Shown here: positions 26,647-40,902 of the stretch, piece after piece
How the letters are laid out: each line of letters opens with the position of its first letter
Position numbering within the stretch: the first letter of the stretch is position 1
NCBI GenBank assembly: GCA_019843655.1
Contig: JACDQD010000102.1
Span: 381,501-445,500, forward strand
From: Lethocerus indicus
Taxonomy: Eukaryota > Arthropoda > Insecta > Hemiptera > Belostomatidae
DNA: 64,000 bases
Direction: 5' to 3'
The notes under the pieces: generated by a model
Databases searched by the model: none
Told to the model about the DNA's origin: nothing
What the model saw: only the letters and a program-made list of their open reading frames with translations
Position numbers and translations under genes: made by a program

Positions 26647-29600
26647 AAAAAAACAGTGGGTCGCTACCAAAACTTCTGGAACGGACACATCCTTTATATA
26701 CAAAAAAAGAGGAGAAAGAAGGAAAAACGGCGAAAACAAAAAGAAGATATCCGACTTCGCCTTTTGTGTTCACAAAGGCCCGTTGCTTTCCCACCCCCGC
26801 TGGGTTTGCGTGTGCTGGTGGCGGCTGGGCCCAATTATGTTCCTTAATTTCTAATTAAAGATTAAAGGGGGATTCGAGTTCTTTATTGCAGGATATCCGA
26901 TGGACGTGGTTGACTCCTTAGTTGGCCGTGTTAATTATTTTCTACCCTGGCCGCCAGCGGACCTTGCGAACGCCGGGGGCTACAGTGAAAGTGAAATTTC
27001 AAATTCAGTTATAGTCATTGGGATTCCTAGATCCCTAGGCCATTGCGTAAGGTAACCGGGATTCATTAAACACTAACATGTGACTTGTAACCTTAGTCAG
27101 GTTGTTAAGCTACGTTATCAGTTTTATTTCAATTTTCCTGTTTAAACTCTCTGTGTATAACACTCCCTGTCTGAAGAGGTATGCATTCAAATCTTGGTTA
27201 TTTTATACTTATATTATTTTATTAATTTTATAAATATTGATATTAGTTTAATATCAAAGCACGATTACTTTTCATTTAAATCATTTAATACTTCGTCTTC
27301 CATTATTCTATTGTTCGTAACCTATTGTGTTTCCAGTACTGTTAACTTGATATTTCGGATAACGATAACAAGCGAGCTATTCAAACTCTTTAGGGGAAAG
27401 ATTTACACGTAGATTGCAAGGAATTATGGCTAGGCTTGTTATCACAGCATGAGTGGATAGCTGGTCGTTATGGACAATAGGCCATTTCTTTAAATAATAA
27501 CCACCCGGGGTTGTTGAAAATGATTCGTTCTCGTTAAACTCAAACGAACTTGTATACTGCCCCCTTGGACTTAAATTATTAAACATGTTGCCCAATGGAT
27601 TCACCGCCCTTCCGGCGGTCGTAAATAATGGCTTTCACTCCTTTTTTAGGTTGTCCGTTGCCATGAAAAAAAACTAATGAGCGCAAGAGGTCCCGGGTGG
27701 GTTAAGCGCGGGCCCCGTCCGTACCAACGCACTACCGAAATGTTCACGGTAGCCCCAAGCTATACTGCGGTAATATTACCGGCGCCCCTATGCTCGGGTT
27801 CTCCATACCAATCTCCATCACTCCTCGGTACTACCAGTAGTAACCCTAGACAGGGGCCACCTGCTGCTTCCAGTATTAGCCGGCATGGCCCCTTCTGTTT
27901 GTCAAGACTTCTATCGCTTGATTTAACTCTGATGCTGTCCAGACAAACTTGCGTTCCAAGGCACGCAACTCCGTACGGTTGTAGAGATTCTTTCCCTTCT
28001 ACGGTTGTAGAAGTGAATTTCCCTTCAATTACAGGGCTCAACTTCAATGAGAATTAAAAACAACAGTTGAACAATCGAAAATTATGAGGGAACCAGTCGA
28101 AAAAACGCCCCAATTCCCAAGTGGACTTGACCTCAAATAACGCGGAAAATATAGAAAATCATATCTTTATGTAGCAACTTACATATGCAGTTATACCAGT
28201 TTATACGCACCACCTCTTTTATTAGTTTGAAAACTTTGAAATAAAATTTATCAAATAATACCCCTATTCCAAAATATTCAATCCATAGTCATGAGCCCCT
28301 TGAAAATAGTCTTGGAAAATGGTGATAGGTTAGTGACAGTGGTACTAGATCCAATCCTCCTATATAACAATATTAAGACGGAAGTTACGCCGCCGGCCGC
28401 ATTATTGCCCCCGTTTGGATGTTTAATTGGTCGTAACAACTTCGTATATTGGTCCCTTCATATATTGGAAGGGCTTACTGCGCCGACCATAAAAGGGCTA
28501 ATACGAGAAACAGCACCTCATGTTCCACGATATTTCATATCCGCTGGTTGTTTCATAGGGCAGCTCTATTAACCCAGTTCAACCAGTGCCCTACATCCCT
28601 TTTTATTGACACCGCCTTCATTTACCAGTCCCGTTTTCTCATATCATCTATACTCTAAATCGTCCATATCCTTTTTATTGGTTTCTACTTTTATTCTCCC
28701 CGCATTAAAAACTTTATGCGGAAATAAAGGCCCCGAAAACGGTCGGCAGTTCATTATTCTGAAATGTACGTTTTTGTGGCAAGAGCCGGCGTTATTAAAA
28801 GCTCTTATTAAATTCATTTACTAAAGTTTTAACTATGTTAATATAGGATAAATGACTATTTTTTACTTTAAGATTAGAAGTAACATTGGGATGTAAAAGA
28901 GACGCATTTCAGTTTAAATATCTCTTGAAGGAATATATAAATAAATTTGTATGAAGTCTAGACGAAATGAAGGACAATTGTGATTAACCATTGCAAGTTT
29001 CTAGAATTTAAAAAATTCCTTGAAATAGCCTTTTTTTCATAAAATTCATCAAAGAATGCCTTACATTTGAACAATTCATATAATACCGAAATATGTACTT
29101 TCAAATAAATAAAGTCCTTATTTTCAAATTGTGTAAACTATGTTATATCTGGCACAAGCTATTGCGTACCATGATTATCGCTGCTTTATTAGGGAGGCAG
29201 ATTTTAGGTTAGGAACTGCGGAATTCTTAACACTTGTTTTCCTGAAGCAAATTATTATAATCTAATACTATAAGCCATACAGAATATAGCATTTAATATT
29301 AAATGGTATTTATTAAAAGGAGCAGGTCTTCGTGAATTGTGTAAGCATTAGATAAGTAGGAATCCGAATAAGGAAACTCGGCCTTATGCGGCCCAACTCC
29401 TGTGTACACAAAGAGTACCCTATAATAAAATGTGAATTTACTTACCGCATTAGAATATTATGAGTGTAAAGGAGATTAAAATTTTGGTAAGCGTCCGACC
29501 TTTATACTCCGCAGTTTATATAGATTATAGACTGGTTTTATTCACTCCCAGGTGCCCTGCCCTCGGCGATTCCCCCTTCTTCCTTACCCCAGCTCTGGCT

Positions 29601-32600
29601 TAACATATGCAAATGTGAACTATCCAGAGTAGTTTTTATTGTGCTCTCCGGTCCCCGACCATTTAGAACATTACAAAAGGCAACTCCCCGTTGTGATGTA
29701 AAGAAGCAATTTGTGCATTCCTCAGGACCGCTCCTCTTAATGACCGGCCTCAACAATGCATTCGTTATGATCTCTCCCCCTGTGTACCCACATAGGAGAG
29801 GAAACCGGTTTAATGCGGGACATTAATTCCATTTCGTATATCGTTAACAATGGTGATGGGGGGGAGGGTAAAAATGAAACGGCGTGTAAACAGGGACCTG
29901 GGCTCGGACCTAACGCTCATTCCTTGTAGTCGGCGATCTCTACCGTATCGTTTCGAAGGTAATTGCCTCGCAGACCTTAACTCAGTAGTATTCAGTATTA
30001 CTGAGTATTCAGTAGTAATCAGTCCGAGTATTTCATTGTAGACTTTCACAGCCCGTTTCTATGAACTGGGGCTTGAGAGTTTTCGACCCGCGAGCATCAC
30101 TGTTCGGTCAGCGATTTAGCAAAGTTTGAAGATCATAGCCTTCACACCGGAATGCTACAGAAGACGAAAATCAACAACATTCCTCATGCTGGACCAACCA
30201 TAATTCAAGTATAAGGGAGATTTATTAGAGCCAACCGAATTACTAACATGAAGAAGTATCTGAATACTTGTCTCGGATGAATCTTCCAGTATAAGAAGAG
30301 AATTTGCCCTGTAGGTATTACTAACAATTCTAGTTTTGTATATATCGGCCGTTTAAATAAAAATGTGTTAAAATATATTTAAAATTACAGTACGGGATAC
30401 GGAAAAAAATCGCTGCATTCCCACAACGCTTAAAATAAATATAATTTTCGAAGAAGAAGACGACTGTGCAGTGTCTGTAATGCCACCTCTTCAAAGTGTT
30501 GTAAGGCAATAAGGCCAAATGGTGTTCGCAGATTGAGCACTTATAAGGTTTAAATACACAAATTGTACAGCATCGTCCTGTAAATAGGATTTTAAACACA
30601 ATCGGCTTTTGCTTACATCGACATTGTACATGCTTTTTGAGCCTGTTATTTCTTCTTTCGCACCCAATATTCTTTTTAACCGGTTTCGTGTAAACTGCGA
30701 TTTTCCAAGTTGAAAACCGATAAGATGACCTTATCGCGTCTGTAGAGTGGAAATTGTACACACCATTACATTTTATTTATTGATCTAGGATGCAGCATAA
30801 ACAGCAGTGATTTTATTCGGCCATTCAGTGTTAGTTCTAGCACAAATAAAGTGTACGGACACGCGAATATCCGAGTTGAAAACATACAATCGCATTTCAT
30901 GCCCAATTTAATGTTTAATCGATTGCCACCCAGCGACCCCGCCGTATATTTCTCGTCTACCTATCCAATAATCCGACTTAAAATGTATTCGCCTTGTGTT
31001 ATTCCACACACGTGCTGTATTTTATCGATTGAAATTTTCCACTCGAAGCATCTGGTTTTTTAAATTCTGACCTTCCTTGCATGAACTTTAATCAGTGATC
31101 AATACAAAATAGTTCACGCCTTATGTAAGAGGCTCTTATTGATGAACACAACGAAAGGAGTAATTAAATCAATTAGTCTGTGGTACTAGCAAAATAACCC
31201 ATTTTTAGGAACGGATGCATCAGATGAAGCAATTTTACTTTATATTGTATTCAAACTCAATGAAAAGTTATGGAGGGAATTAGAAAAACCACGTTAAAAT
31301 AAGAACTTTGTGCAAACTGAAATAATGAAAAAGATAACCTAAAACAGTACCATTCATTCATTAAAAAAAGAATAACTAAATGTATACCAGGTATTATTAT
31401 CGATGTAAACACTGAAATCCGTGTTCAAAAATCAAATTTATGTACAGATACTGCCTTATACTTGACTGTTTCACTTGAAACCAACCTGGCTGATGCCGTA
31501 CTGTAAGCATCATGACTTAAGAGTCATCTACGGAGCATGGCATAAATCTAATAAATATCTACATCCACCAGTACAGTTATACCTGAGTTATGTTGTTCAT
31601 TTCATTTCCTTTATTGGGATCCGTGATATTTTTATTATTGTATAGGGGCAGCAGTAGAGCTTGTTTCATGTTTCGAACTGATATAATAAATCGTTCCACC
31701 TACGAAAGCGAGTTCTCGTCTCCCGGTAGACCCTTAGCTGCGTCCAGGTTACTTTGGACGGGGGCCTTTGTCGGTGTCGGTACTGTTGTGTTCCTCTGTT
31801 TTTTGTTTTATTTTTAATTTACCGGAAATGATTCATGGGCCCCGGGAGCCCTAAGGGACGCCGGGACAGTCGTGGACGAGGGCCGACGGACGGTGCGTTA
31901 AAGTTTTATTGGTCGAGTCTCCCGCCGCCCGTACATATATGGGGCCGAAAACAGCCTGTGTACAGATAAAAAGTTTTTTATGTTAATGAACGGGGTTCCG
32001 CCGTTGGAAACAGACCCTATGCGTTTACCCCTGCACCACCTCCCCCCACTAATTCTGTTGAGCTGAATGTGAAAAAAAGTTTTAGGTATTTCTGTAATTG
32101 ACAGTATGGCTCGAGCATCCACCATTCCGTTAGTAACATAGAGATGGAATGTCAGTTGTCGATGAACAACCAATCGACTGACCACTGTTACGAAACACCA
32201 TGAATAACACGAAAAGCAGAAACCGGTCTAAGGGAAAGGATTCTCACTCTGTAATTATTGGTTTTGGTTGAATTCTTTGTCCATTCTCTTGATCGATATC
32301 GACATAATGATAGACAATCATGTCCATTTTTGTACATAATTATTCGTTTATATTTGAAATAAAGATATCTAAATGTTTTCATTTTGACGTCGTCCTGGGT
32401 ACATCATTAAACGAAGTTACTCGACTCATTATTCTTCAAAAGAAATAGGCCCCACATAAAATGTCTTTTATGTCTTTCGATAATCCATTTCAGGCAATGC
32501 TAGATATTTCTGGATTCCCCAGAGGCTATTATTCTGGAAAATAATTGGGAATCGGGGGCTCAAAATGCGCTATCGTTTTTTTGGTGATTACCATTACTAA

Positions 32601-34261
32601 TAGTATTCAGGTCGATAGATCAAGACCATTTTCATATACGCACACCAAATGTTTATACTGTAATAACTAATAGCGTACACATTTAGATAGGCCGAGACTA
32701 TTAAAACTCTGATATATTCCCAACCGTATGTTATGAATACGTCTCAATTTTGTTTTACGACCGCCGTAAGGGATACGGTGGGCTCTGGAACCAATACTCC
32801 CACATGACCCCTTCGAACTCCCACGCGCGGCCTGTTAAGTTTAAACAAGTTCTATAATCTAGTTATATGTTGCATCTAGATAATCTAAAATGAGGCCTTC
32901 TATTATGGAGAAAGCCGTTCGGCCGACATGTCGACGTAGAAATTTCCACGACCCAATATGGAATACAGTTCTCATAAATTTAGAGGTGCGACCGAACATT
33001 TTTTACTTTTAAAAATATATTAAAATTTTGAAATTGGCTACCACACTGATGTAACATTATTCTACTCTGGCTCTTCACGAACTGGACGAAATCAAGTACC
33101 TCGCTTCATGGAACGATTGCGAAATTTGTTCATAGATACGTGCGTTTTGTGAAATAAGCTGACATTTGCGGTAATACGGCAAAAAAATACAATAAGCCCT
33201 AAATGGGTAAAACATTTTGCTAACTACGGGGAATGAATTATTGCCTTTTATGTATATTTTTATGCCTTTTATGTGTATGGAGAAGAAGATTTTAACGGAA
33301 CATTTTTCACGTTCGAGACCGGTCGGCCGTTTGTAGGTCGCGAAGTCGCAGTTTTTAAAAAATCGTTATCGGCCGGCCTAACGACGTGCGAGTCCCTCCT
33401 CAGTGATTATGGGCAGGAGTATTCAATTAGCGGCCCCCGGGTATATCGGGCCTCGTTAACGGGTGCGTCGAGAGGGCCCCCTGTTATTATTGTAATTTGT
33501 ACCTTCCCGCGGCTCAAAACCCGACTCCAGAATTTAACGGACAACTCTCGTTTGCCCGGAGCCAACGGGAAATCCTAAAATCGGATAATCTCCATTTTAC
33601 AACCCGCTCTGTTAAACGGATACACCGTTTGCCTCAAACATTTCCACTTGTAAGAGCGAGGATTCTCGATTCAAATTACATAAATAGCACACACACGCAT
33701 GTATTTAGTTCGATAATAAAAAAAAAACCAGTTACTTCTGAAATGACACATAGTTTGAACAGCAATGTCAAAGGTAGCTGACCTTTTCTGAATGCCACAA
33801 CTGGAAAGATAAACCCTTATGAGTCATTTAAGATAAGGCAATGTTAAAATGTAACGGGATTACATCGGGGCTAGTGCTATGAATAATATTAGTATAATAC
33901 AGTACGATAATTGTAGATATCTAAATTTGAAAAATCACTATATTTGTTTCTATCTGAGTTTTTTTATAAATAAAAAACATTATTTTATATGTTTATATAT
34001 TTGCTTACGATTTGTTTCAGTGATCCCACGCTATCATTGAATAATTCAAATTCCTAATTTCGGTTTCTTTCGGCCGAATTGCCTGTGTAGACTCTAAAGC
34101 CGCTGAGTACAACCGGTCTGGATCAATACACGAAGGTTGTGGGCGGGGATGTATTGTTAACCCGATTTATCCATATTTAGTTAATGAAGGCTTCCTTACA
34201 CAGCCTCTGAATGGATTTAATTAGGGGCGTACGTGAATGCCTGGGGTCGGCTCCTTAGTCG
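26647..34261. other. gene-free stretch
   Basis: GC-rich patches near 26760-26850, 27600-28000, 31710-31900, 31930-32060 and 33300-33560. Intervals 28830-29500 and 32390-33250 are AT-rich and empty. The longest frame, 30330-30761 on the minus strand (143 codons), is rich in Phe, Tyr and Cys as expected from AT-rich DNA and has no domain I recognise. Confidence 0.65.
29980..30023. repeat. cluster of TCAGT motifs with quasi-palindromic structure
   Basis: TCAGT occurs four times in about 42 bp (29983, 29993, 30009 and 30019, each within one base), with ACTCAGTA at 29980-29987 pairing with TACTGAGT at 29999-30006. TCAGT is also the core of the arthropod initiator motif, but no TATA or downstream element stands out. 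Confidence 0.45.
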
Positions 34262-34589
34262 TATAAAGGGGGGTGTTCGGGTCGCACCCAAACCACTACT
34301 CCCCAGTCCTCACCGCCAGGAGTCCGTAAATGGGAAGCCGGAGATTCACTAATTGGAGAAGCCCTTCAAATTATTTCGGCCGCGGTGGCGGAAAGGGGGA
34401 TCGGACGGGGGGGGGGGTTGAAAGCGCGACATTGTTTCGTCCAACTATGTATTTGTACGTATTCCCCCCTTTCCATCACTAACCAAAAAACCACCCTAAA
34501 TTGTACGCCGGATTGTTGGGCACTAGTTGGGGCCAAGGGTCTCTCGCCACTTTGCCGGCCCCAAGTGTACGGTTTTAACAGAGAATAAA
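34262..34589 (+). other. candidate small transcription unit (TATA, 50-codon ORF, poly(A) signal)
   Basis: TATAAAG sits at 34262-34268. An ATG at 34330 in good context (GTAAATGG) opens a 50-residue frame ending at 34482 that begins MGSRRFTNWR, and AATAAA is at 34584-34589. The predicted peptide is Arg/Gly-rich with a run of glycines from the G11 tract and a hydrophobic end. It resembles no family I know. No good initiator lies 28-34 bp after the TATA, so chance is the likelier explanation. Confidence 0.15.
34407..34417 (+). repeat. G11 homopolymer
   Basis: Eleven consecutive G residues within the GC-rich patch 34190-34570. Confidence 0.9.
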
Positions 34590-37384
34590 AAGAAACCTTT
34601 CCCTTTCACGTTACATTATCAGTATTGTTAGCTAATAAAAGAAGTACAGAGTCTATTATATTCCTAACCTCCAGATTATAAATCACCCTCGTGCTCGCTG
34701 CACGGTCATAAAGGTTGGGATCGTCCTCTTATCCATATAACCAGTAAGAAACGTTTTGCTACTAACCATTAGTCACATTTCTTATACTTACATTGTCTTT
34801 ATCGCTGTGCCTTTAACTGTGTGATTATACCGATATCCCCAAGTAACCAAATTCCCTCAATAATATCTTGGGCTTTTTCGACCCTGGGTTATTAGTTCGG
34901 CACCGAAGGTAATTTGTGCTCGGGGTTTTCTTACTCTAGTCTCTTCTTACTGACTGAAAGACAACCCCGTGCTTTTTTTATATTGCTAACATTCCCGCGG
35001 CATCGGAAGACGAGTCCGATGTCCGCCACCCGAGGAGACAACCGGAGGGGAATAACGTAACGGTCCTCATGTTTCGTTGAGAAACCACTCCCATTTGATC
35101 GATTTGGTCAACTTTCCATTACACCCCTCTGTCCTTGGCAACACAATTTTTCTGAACCTTAAGAAATACTTCGCAATTGATAATGAGAATAACCTAGCCA
35201 GAGGTTATTTTAGGTTGTAACGGATGTTAGCTATGGTACTAATTGGTAGGGAAGGGAAGGAATATGGCGCCAACACAAAAACTGATTTCAGCCACTGTCA
35301 GCACGATGAACCGTTCTATAAGTAATGGCGCTACACAATCACAGACAGTGGCAGTGAGATCTGTAGAGTAATAACAAGCAAACGAATAAACATAGTATAG
35401 GGCCGATTGTGTTTCGGGGCGTCGATAAGGAACGATGTTATCACTACACGTAGGTCGATACACGTAACAACTGTCAGCAGCATTCGTCAGTAATGAGGCA
35501 CTCCGCAATGCGCGGCGCCAACGAAGCAGCCCGTCGGTAACATTTTAGGTTTCAACTTCATTGTGTATAAGTTGTCAGACAGACAGAGAAGTCCGAGGTA
35601 CCCGACAACTGGAAATATAAATATCTCCCCGCCGACCGCCCCACGACCGAACATGCCTCGCGGGCGTTTCTCCGAAAAGTTGATCTTTTTACGGACCCCG
35701 TTTTAAGGGGAATTCTTTAAAATTTCATGGATTTATAGCCGCGGTCTTAAAAAAAACACGGCGCTGTTATCCAATTATGCGCGCGGTTCCGCGAACGGAG
35801 GACTTCACAGCAGGGACAAACGGCCCTGGGACACGCGAATCCTGAGTGCCACGTTTCAGTTCCGGATTAACAGCTCTTGACCTCTATCAATTCGATGAAA
35901 AGAATACCAGACCGGTTATTTCGAACTATTTTCGATTCCTTGGCCGGAAGAGAAACACATTCGGACCTGATTTATTGACCTTCATGTCGGGACAGCGTTT
36001 TAAAGGTGTAATAATTACTTCGCAGATATTCTCATAACGAGTCTACCGAGAATTGAATACGTTCTCAAAATATCGTCTGGCTCGATATAGAATTTCCGTA
36101 ATTACTATTACGGATTCAACTCTTATCACTGGTTATTATAAATTGTCAGTTCCTTTAAAGTGATTTAGGTTATTAATCACATCAGTGCCAGTACACACAA
36201 TTGTATCTTATAGTTCAATATTCATCCCAGACATTTATAAATTAAGTCATTTCAATAAGGAATCGAAATTCGATTTCCGCTTACGCTTCCATCAGTCTGG
36301 ACGAGAAAAAAAGCTGTACTTTTTCGTGCAGCTCACTACATCAAAACAAAAACGAAGAAAATTGGAAACACTCTGAACTTCAATCGAGGGGAATGGAGCT
36401 AAAAACTCGGGGGCTCGTCGGAAAGTGCCCCTCAAGTATAAAACAAAAAAGTGCCCCCATTCAGATTCAATACCCGTACCTGGGGCAATTACTTGGCGCT
36501 GGCGCATCCCGCGGGTCGCCACGGCAACGCAAATTGTTATTTCGCTTGGGTCGCGCCCCCTCCTCACCCTCCTCTCCCCTCTAGCTTCGCCTTGGCTCGG
36601 CTCGGCCTGCCACTAAAGTGGAAAGGAGGGAAGAAGAGGAATTAGAATGTAAAAGACTTTTCCGTCATTAAAGGGGGCGAGAGAGGACGCCGGATGCGGA
36701 ATTTTATAGACGGTTACAGGAAGTGAATAATTTCTGGCCGGATTTCGTATTTCATTTATTTTTCGGTTGCAAATGCGATTAGGCCTTTGAGGGGAGGAAT
36801 TCTAAGATAAAAAGGCTTCTTATTTACTTTGAAATATTGTGTACAAGACCCCTTCCAACTCCAATCCTATTTTCTTATCTGACTCCTGATAAATTCATGG
36901 GCATTGAAAATTATCTGCTGTTGAGGGAAAGAACAAGATAATTTTCAAATTTGCAATCTACGCTACAGCTCAGGATGGTTGTTATTTATATACAGAATAT
37001 TCGTAAACGATGAATGGATGAATGATATTCTGATATGTTGGCCCGATACGAAGTAAAAATTCAACATTTAAATTCATGTTTAGAGTAGTTTTCGCAGGTC
37101 TGTTGGGTTCTGCTGTCGTAATTGGCACAGCAACAACAAATTCTATCCAGTATGTTGGAGGTAAATTCGTAATCAATTTTAATTTGAATAAGAATTCATT
37201 AATTGATGCAAATTGATTGCGAGGGTAACCCAAATACCTTGACCACTCCATTGATGTCTAACCTTTAAGCTATGCACGGCTATATATTTAATTTCTTTAG
37301 GATCTAGTTAATACATGATAATAGCTCTCGCATATAGCGGCTCGTATTATAAGGGCCGGCCCGACTGGGTAAACTATGCAGGGG
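34590..37384. other. gene-free stretch
   Basis: GC-rich patches near 35600-35850 and 36410-36620. GCCACTGTC at 35291-35299 and GACAGTGGC at 35344-35352 form a 9-bp inverted repeat with nothing paired between them. Confidence 0.65.
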
Positions 37385-37570
37385 GACCAGACCACAGGCG
37401 ACGTCCAACTCATTAGAATTCAGTTCGCTCCTTAAGAAATGCTTGTCCGATAAAGTTATATCGGCCGCCGCTTCAAAGACAAGTGACTAGATGCCCATTT
37501 ATGATACGAATGGATAAGGATTCCCCGATGAGGAACGTTCGAGGAGTTGGACATAGCCGGTGGTCTTGTC
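37385..37570. repeat. 27-bp imperfect inverted repeat enclosing about 130 bp
   Basis: The left arm 37385-37411 and the reverse complement of the right arm 37544-37570 agree at 23 of 27 positions, including a run of nine (GTCCAACTC). Inside are a shorter hairpin at 37448-37465 (CCGATA pairing with TATCGG) and, just beyond the right arm, the short palindrome CGGACTCGTCCG. The segment is moderately GC-rich within AT-rich surroundings. It could be the degraded terminal repeats of a small transposon or a structured RNA. No flanking duplication is visible and no coding frame stands out. Confidence 0.6.
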
Positions 37571-40500
37571 GGACTCGTCCGTCGTTAAATTGATTGGCCC
37601 GGGTTAAAACGGGACGCTATAAAAATATTTATTAAATTTTAAATTTGGAGAGTCACATTGCAATGAACGCATCAATCAATTCCCGTCTTAACCTCATAAG
37701 AAACGATTGTCGTTTAATTAAACACCATCATTCTTGCAATTCTCTGTTTTGAACTAATGGTGGACCGGTTTTGGGTTTCAGTAGCGTTTTGGCTCCAGTC
37801 TAGTTAGGCACTTGAGCATGTTGGCTTATCGCGGCTCCCGCCCGACAACTTATTCCGAATACATAACCGCCTGTGTTGAGAGGGGTGAGGGGGTGTTGTG
37901 GAGAGGAACCGACTAGAAAAATTGCATCCTGTAACGAGGGCCCTTAATGAAGGGGGGGGGACTTTTAACATTCTAATTTGTCCGTGCTCCGGATGGGGGA
38001 GGCCACCCTTCGGGTTGCGGCTTCCCCATTTTACCGTGTTGTGAGGGTGGGCCGCCTAACTAAGGGGGCTTCTCGTCTCCCTCCCTCCCTCTCTCTTTCC
38101 CTCTCTTCCGTCGTCACTCGGATGTCGCGCATTGCCCTTTAATGCGGCACGCGACCTTTAACCAGTACTCGTTTTACGGTCCGGTTCTGATGTGGGAAAG
38201 CCCGCATCCCCCAGCCCACCCCGGTAAAGGGTGAAAAGATTCATTTTTAAATACCGTTTTTTTTTCAGTCCCTTCTGTCGATTGATCTTCGCCGCTAAGC
38301 CCTTTTCGGCAGTTGCTAACGCGGACGTCATTTGAACAATATTATCGACCCTTCACTTTCTCACTAAACCCATTAAAATAGTTACACTTCCACCGTCTTA
38401 TGCTATTTTTATCTTAAATTTTTACATTCATATGAATTAAAAATCATGAGAGAAGGGATTTAGAAGCTGCGTTAACACCTGTCTGACCAAATGTTTAGAA
38501 CCCAGGCTCCCCTCTAAAACCACAGTCTCACATGTCTGAGCTACTCACATGACTCTCTGCGTTTCCTTTTACTACTACAACTTAATTATACTGGTTAAAT
38601 TTGATTAATTATAATTGCTTCGAGTGCTGTAAAATAACTACATAGTTCTAGGATTTTTCTGAAAGGTAGGCAATCGGAAAGGTCGGATCATTTGCACGAT
38701 ATTTTATAAATTTTTTCACCCAAATCGGACGAGAAATTTTAATCGTCACCTCTCTGCCGAGGCCGGTATTTGGGCTGTGGAGTGGGCTGTAAGGGGCACT
38801 TTTCGCCGAGAAGTCGGGCGATCGTTCTGAGAATTTTAATTACCCCCAAAAGGTCGATCAGTCAGCCGGCGTCGGGGACTAAGTTTAATTAATTTTTGAT
38901 AAACAATCCGAGTCCCGATATTCGGCACTCTACTGACGGGAAATTGGTATTTCCCAGACATTTTTCCGGGGCTGGTGTTTTTCTCCAGAAATTATAAATC
39001 CTCCTTCCGCGTCTTCGGGTACTTGTGAGCGAGCCCGAGGCGCATACTCATTAGTGTGTTTCTCCAACCCACGAGATTTTTTTCTTCTCCCCTTTAGAAG
39101 GAAACCTCGGCACTAAATCAAGGCCGAACCTCGGGGATATTCTGATTTATTCACCCGACGGCTACCATTATAGTGAACAAATGTTATAATTAGGGGGAAG
39201 GGGGGGATCCGTCGTCGTTTTTCTGATAAAACCATCTGGCCTGTGGCCGTTAATGACGTTTTTACGCACCGATTTTATACGATCCGGACCGCTCATTAAT
39301 ATCATTAAACGGTAGGTCTTCGTTGTCCGTCTTCCCGAAAGATCATCGCAGGCCGACAGGCCCTTGCGGGCCCTCGGCAGAGTTAATTTTTTACAGCGAA
39401 AGATTAACCGTTATTATTTGATAATAAATGGGGGAAGGCGATCCTCCAGATACTTCTTAGGGGATGATTAACGCGCTTACATTAGTGGGCTGGAAAATGT
39501 TAACATCTCGACGGATTAATTCATTTTTAACGATGATGAATACTTTGATATAATTTAAAGGCCTTTATATTATACTAACGTCTAATAATGAACTCATCTT
39601 ATAATTTACGTGTTTTATGATATTTTCGTCCTCGTATATGCTATGGAAGAGGATTTTTGAAAATAATTTTATCTGTTGACTGAAAGAATTAAAATATATT
39701 TAACTTGAGATATTCCATTTATTCAGTTAAAATATAGACTATTTTATATTAAAACCTGTCACAATTAATGTATGTTTGGTGTTACTTTAAACACATATTT
39801 CTCTCTAACCAGTTTTTTATTAACACTTAATTGGCTTAACAGTATATATCTGACCTCTGTTTTTTATGCCCAGTCTGAAATTTACGTACATTCCTAATTG
39901 TTTTTAAACAGGAAAATAGGACACATATTTTCCGTAATACTCTTCTTCATTGAAGTACCTGTCTGTTTTAATCTGTGGAGTGGGCGTGTGGGAGTAACTA
40001 GGTGTGGGCGCGCCGACCCACCTTGAACTTAGAGAGGGTGTCGGTCCTCACGATAACAAGTCCAAAGAAAAAATATAATACTCCGTAATTTATTCCTATT
40101 AAAAAGAGCCAATTAATGCGTTCATTATAAATTAATTTACTGCAATTAATATATACACTGTCTATTCCAAGGCCATTTTCCTTAAGAGAAAAGAAAATGG
40201 AAATAAGAATTCTTTCTCTTTCTAGATTGTATTGGGGTTTGCCCAAATCCAATTTTTGCTTGGATCGACCGTGATATTGGAATAGAAATTTTATAGATTG
40301 TATAAATTCAGGACGTCCTAACAGGGGGATTCCACCACATCAAACAGTGATGTTCGACCCAGTGGCTAATTAAAAACACCAATTCAACTGGTATCAAATT
40401 TATATACGTCCTATCGTTAATGCCGACTTCTGAAAAAATGTCACTTGACGTTTGATCCAAAAAAAATTTTCGAGAATAGGTTAAGCCTATTTTAAAGGAA

Positions 40501-40902
40501 CGAGCGGTGATTTTTAGAGCCCAAAGTGGAGACCCAAATATAAATTGGCCAATATTGCCCGGGCGCGTTCATACACTGAGGAGTTCTATAAATAAGAAGT
40601 GAGATCCCACAGCTGTTTCCTCCCCCTCGCGATGCCGCTGCACCTCCCGCCCAACCAATTAAAGGATTCTGTATTTCACACGACACGCGCGCACACGCGC
40701 AGGGCTGTTGAACGCACACAGTTTTTCTGACTTTCCTGAGGCTACTAATTAGTGCGGTCGCCCCCCGGCTGCGGCGGAGGTTTCTTTCCGGCGTGGGGAG
40801 CGGTCCGCGGTAGAATCCACGGATTTATAGTCAGTAAGTAGTGCGTGCAGTAGACGGTGGGGGCGCTTGATTTTTTGTCATTACCAAGATTAAAGGGAAA
40901 AA
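37571..40902. other. gene-free stretch
   Basis: CpG-dense patches at about 37820-38240, 38750-39400 and 40540-40860. The 39480-39960 interval is strongly AT-rich. A pyrimidine tract ending in CAG at about 38257-38268 could be a splice acceptor, but no convincing exon follows. Confidence 0.65.
38074..38109 (+). repeat. CT-rich pyrimidine tract
   Basis: Repeated CTCC and CT units in a GC-rich patch; the complement is a GA-rich tract. Confidence 0.75.

Noticed and set aside
37484..37505. TGACTAGAT, like the start of the miR-279 family
   Set aside because: Only the seed portion agrees and the nearby sequence gives no hairpin arm opposite it.
38257..38340. Pyrimidine tract and CAG resembling a splice acceptor
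   Set aside because: The following sequence has no donor or frame that suggests an exon; such acceptor-like strings are common here.
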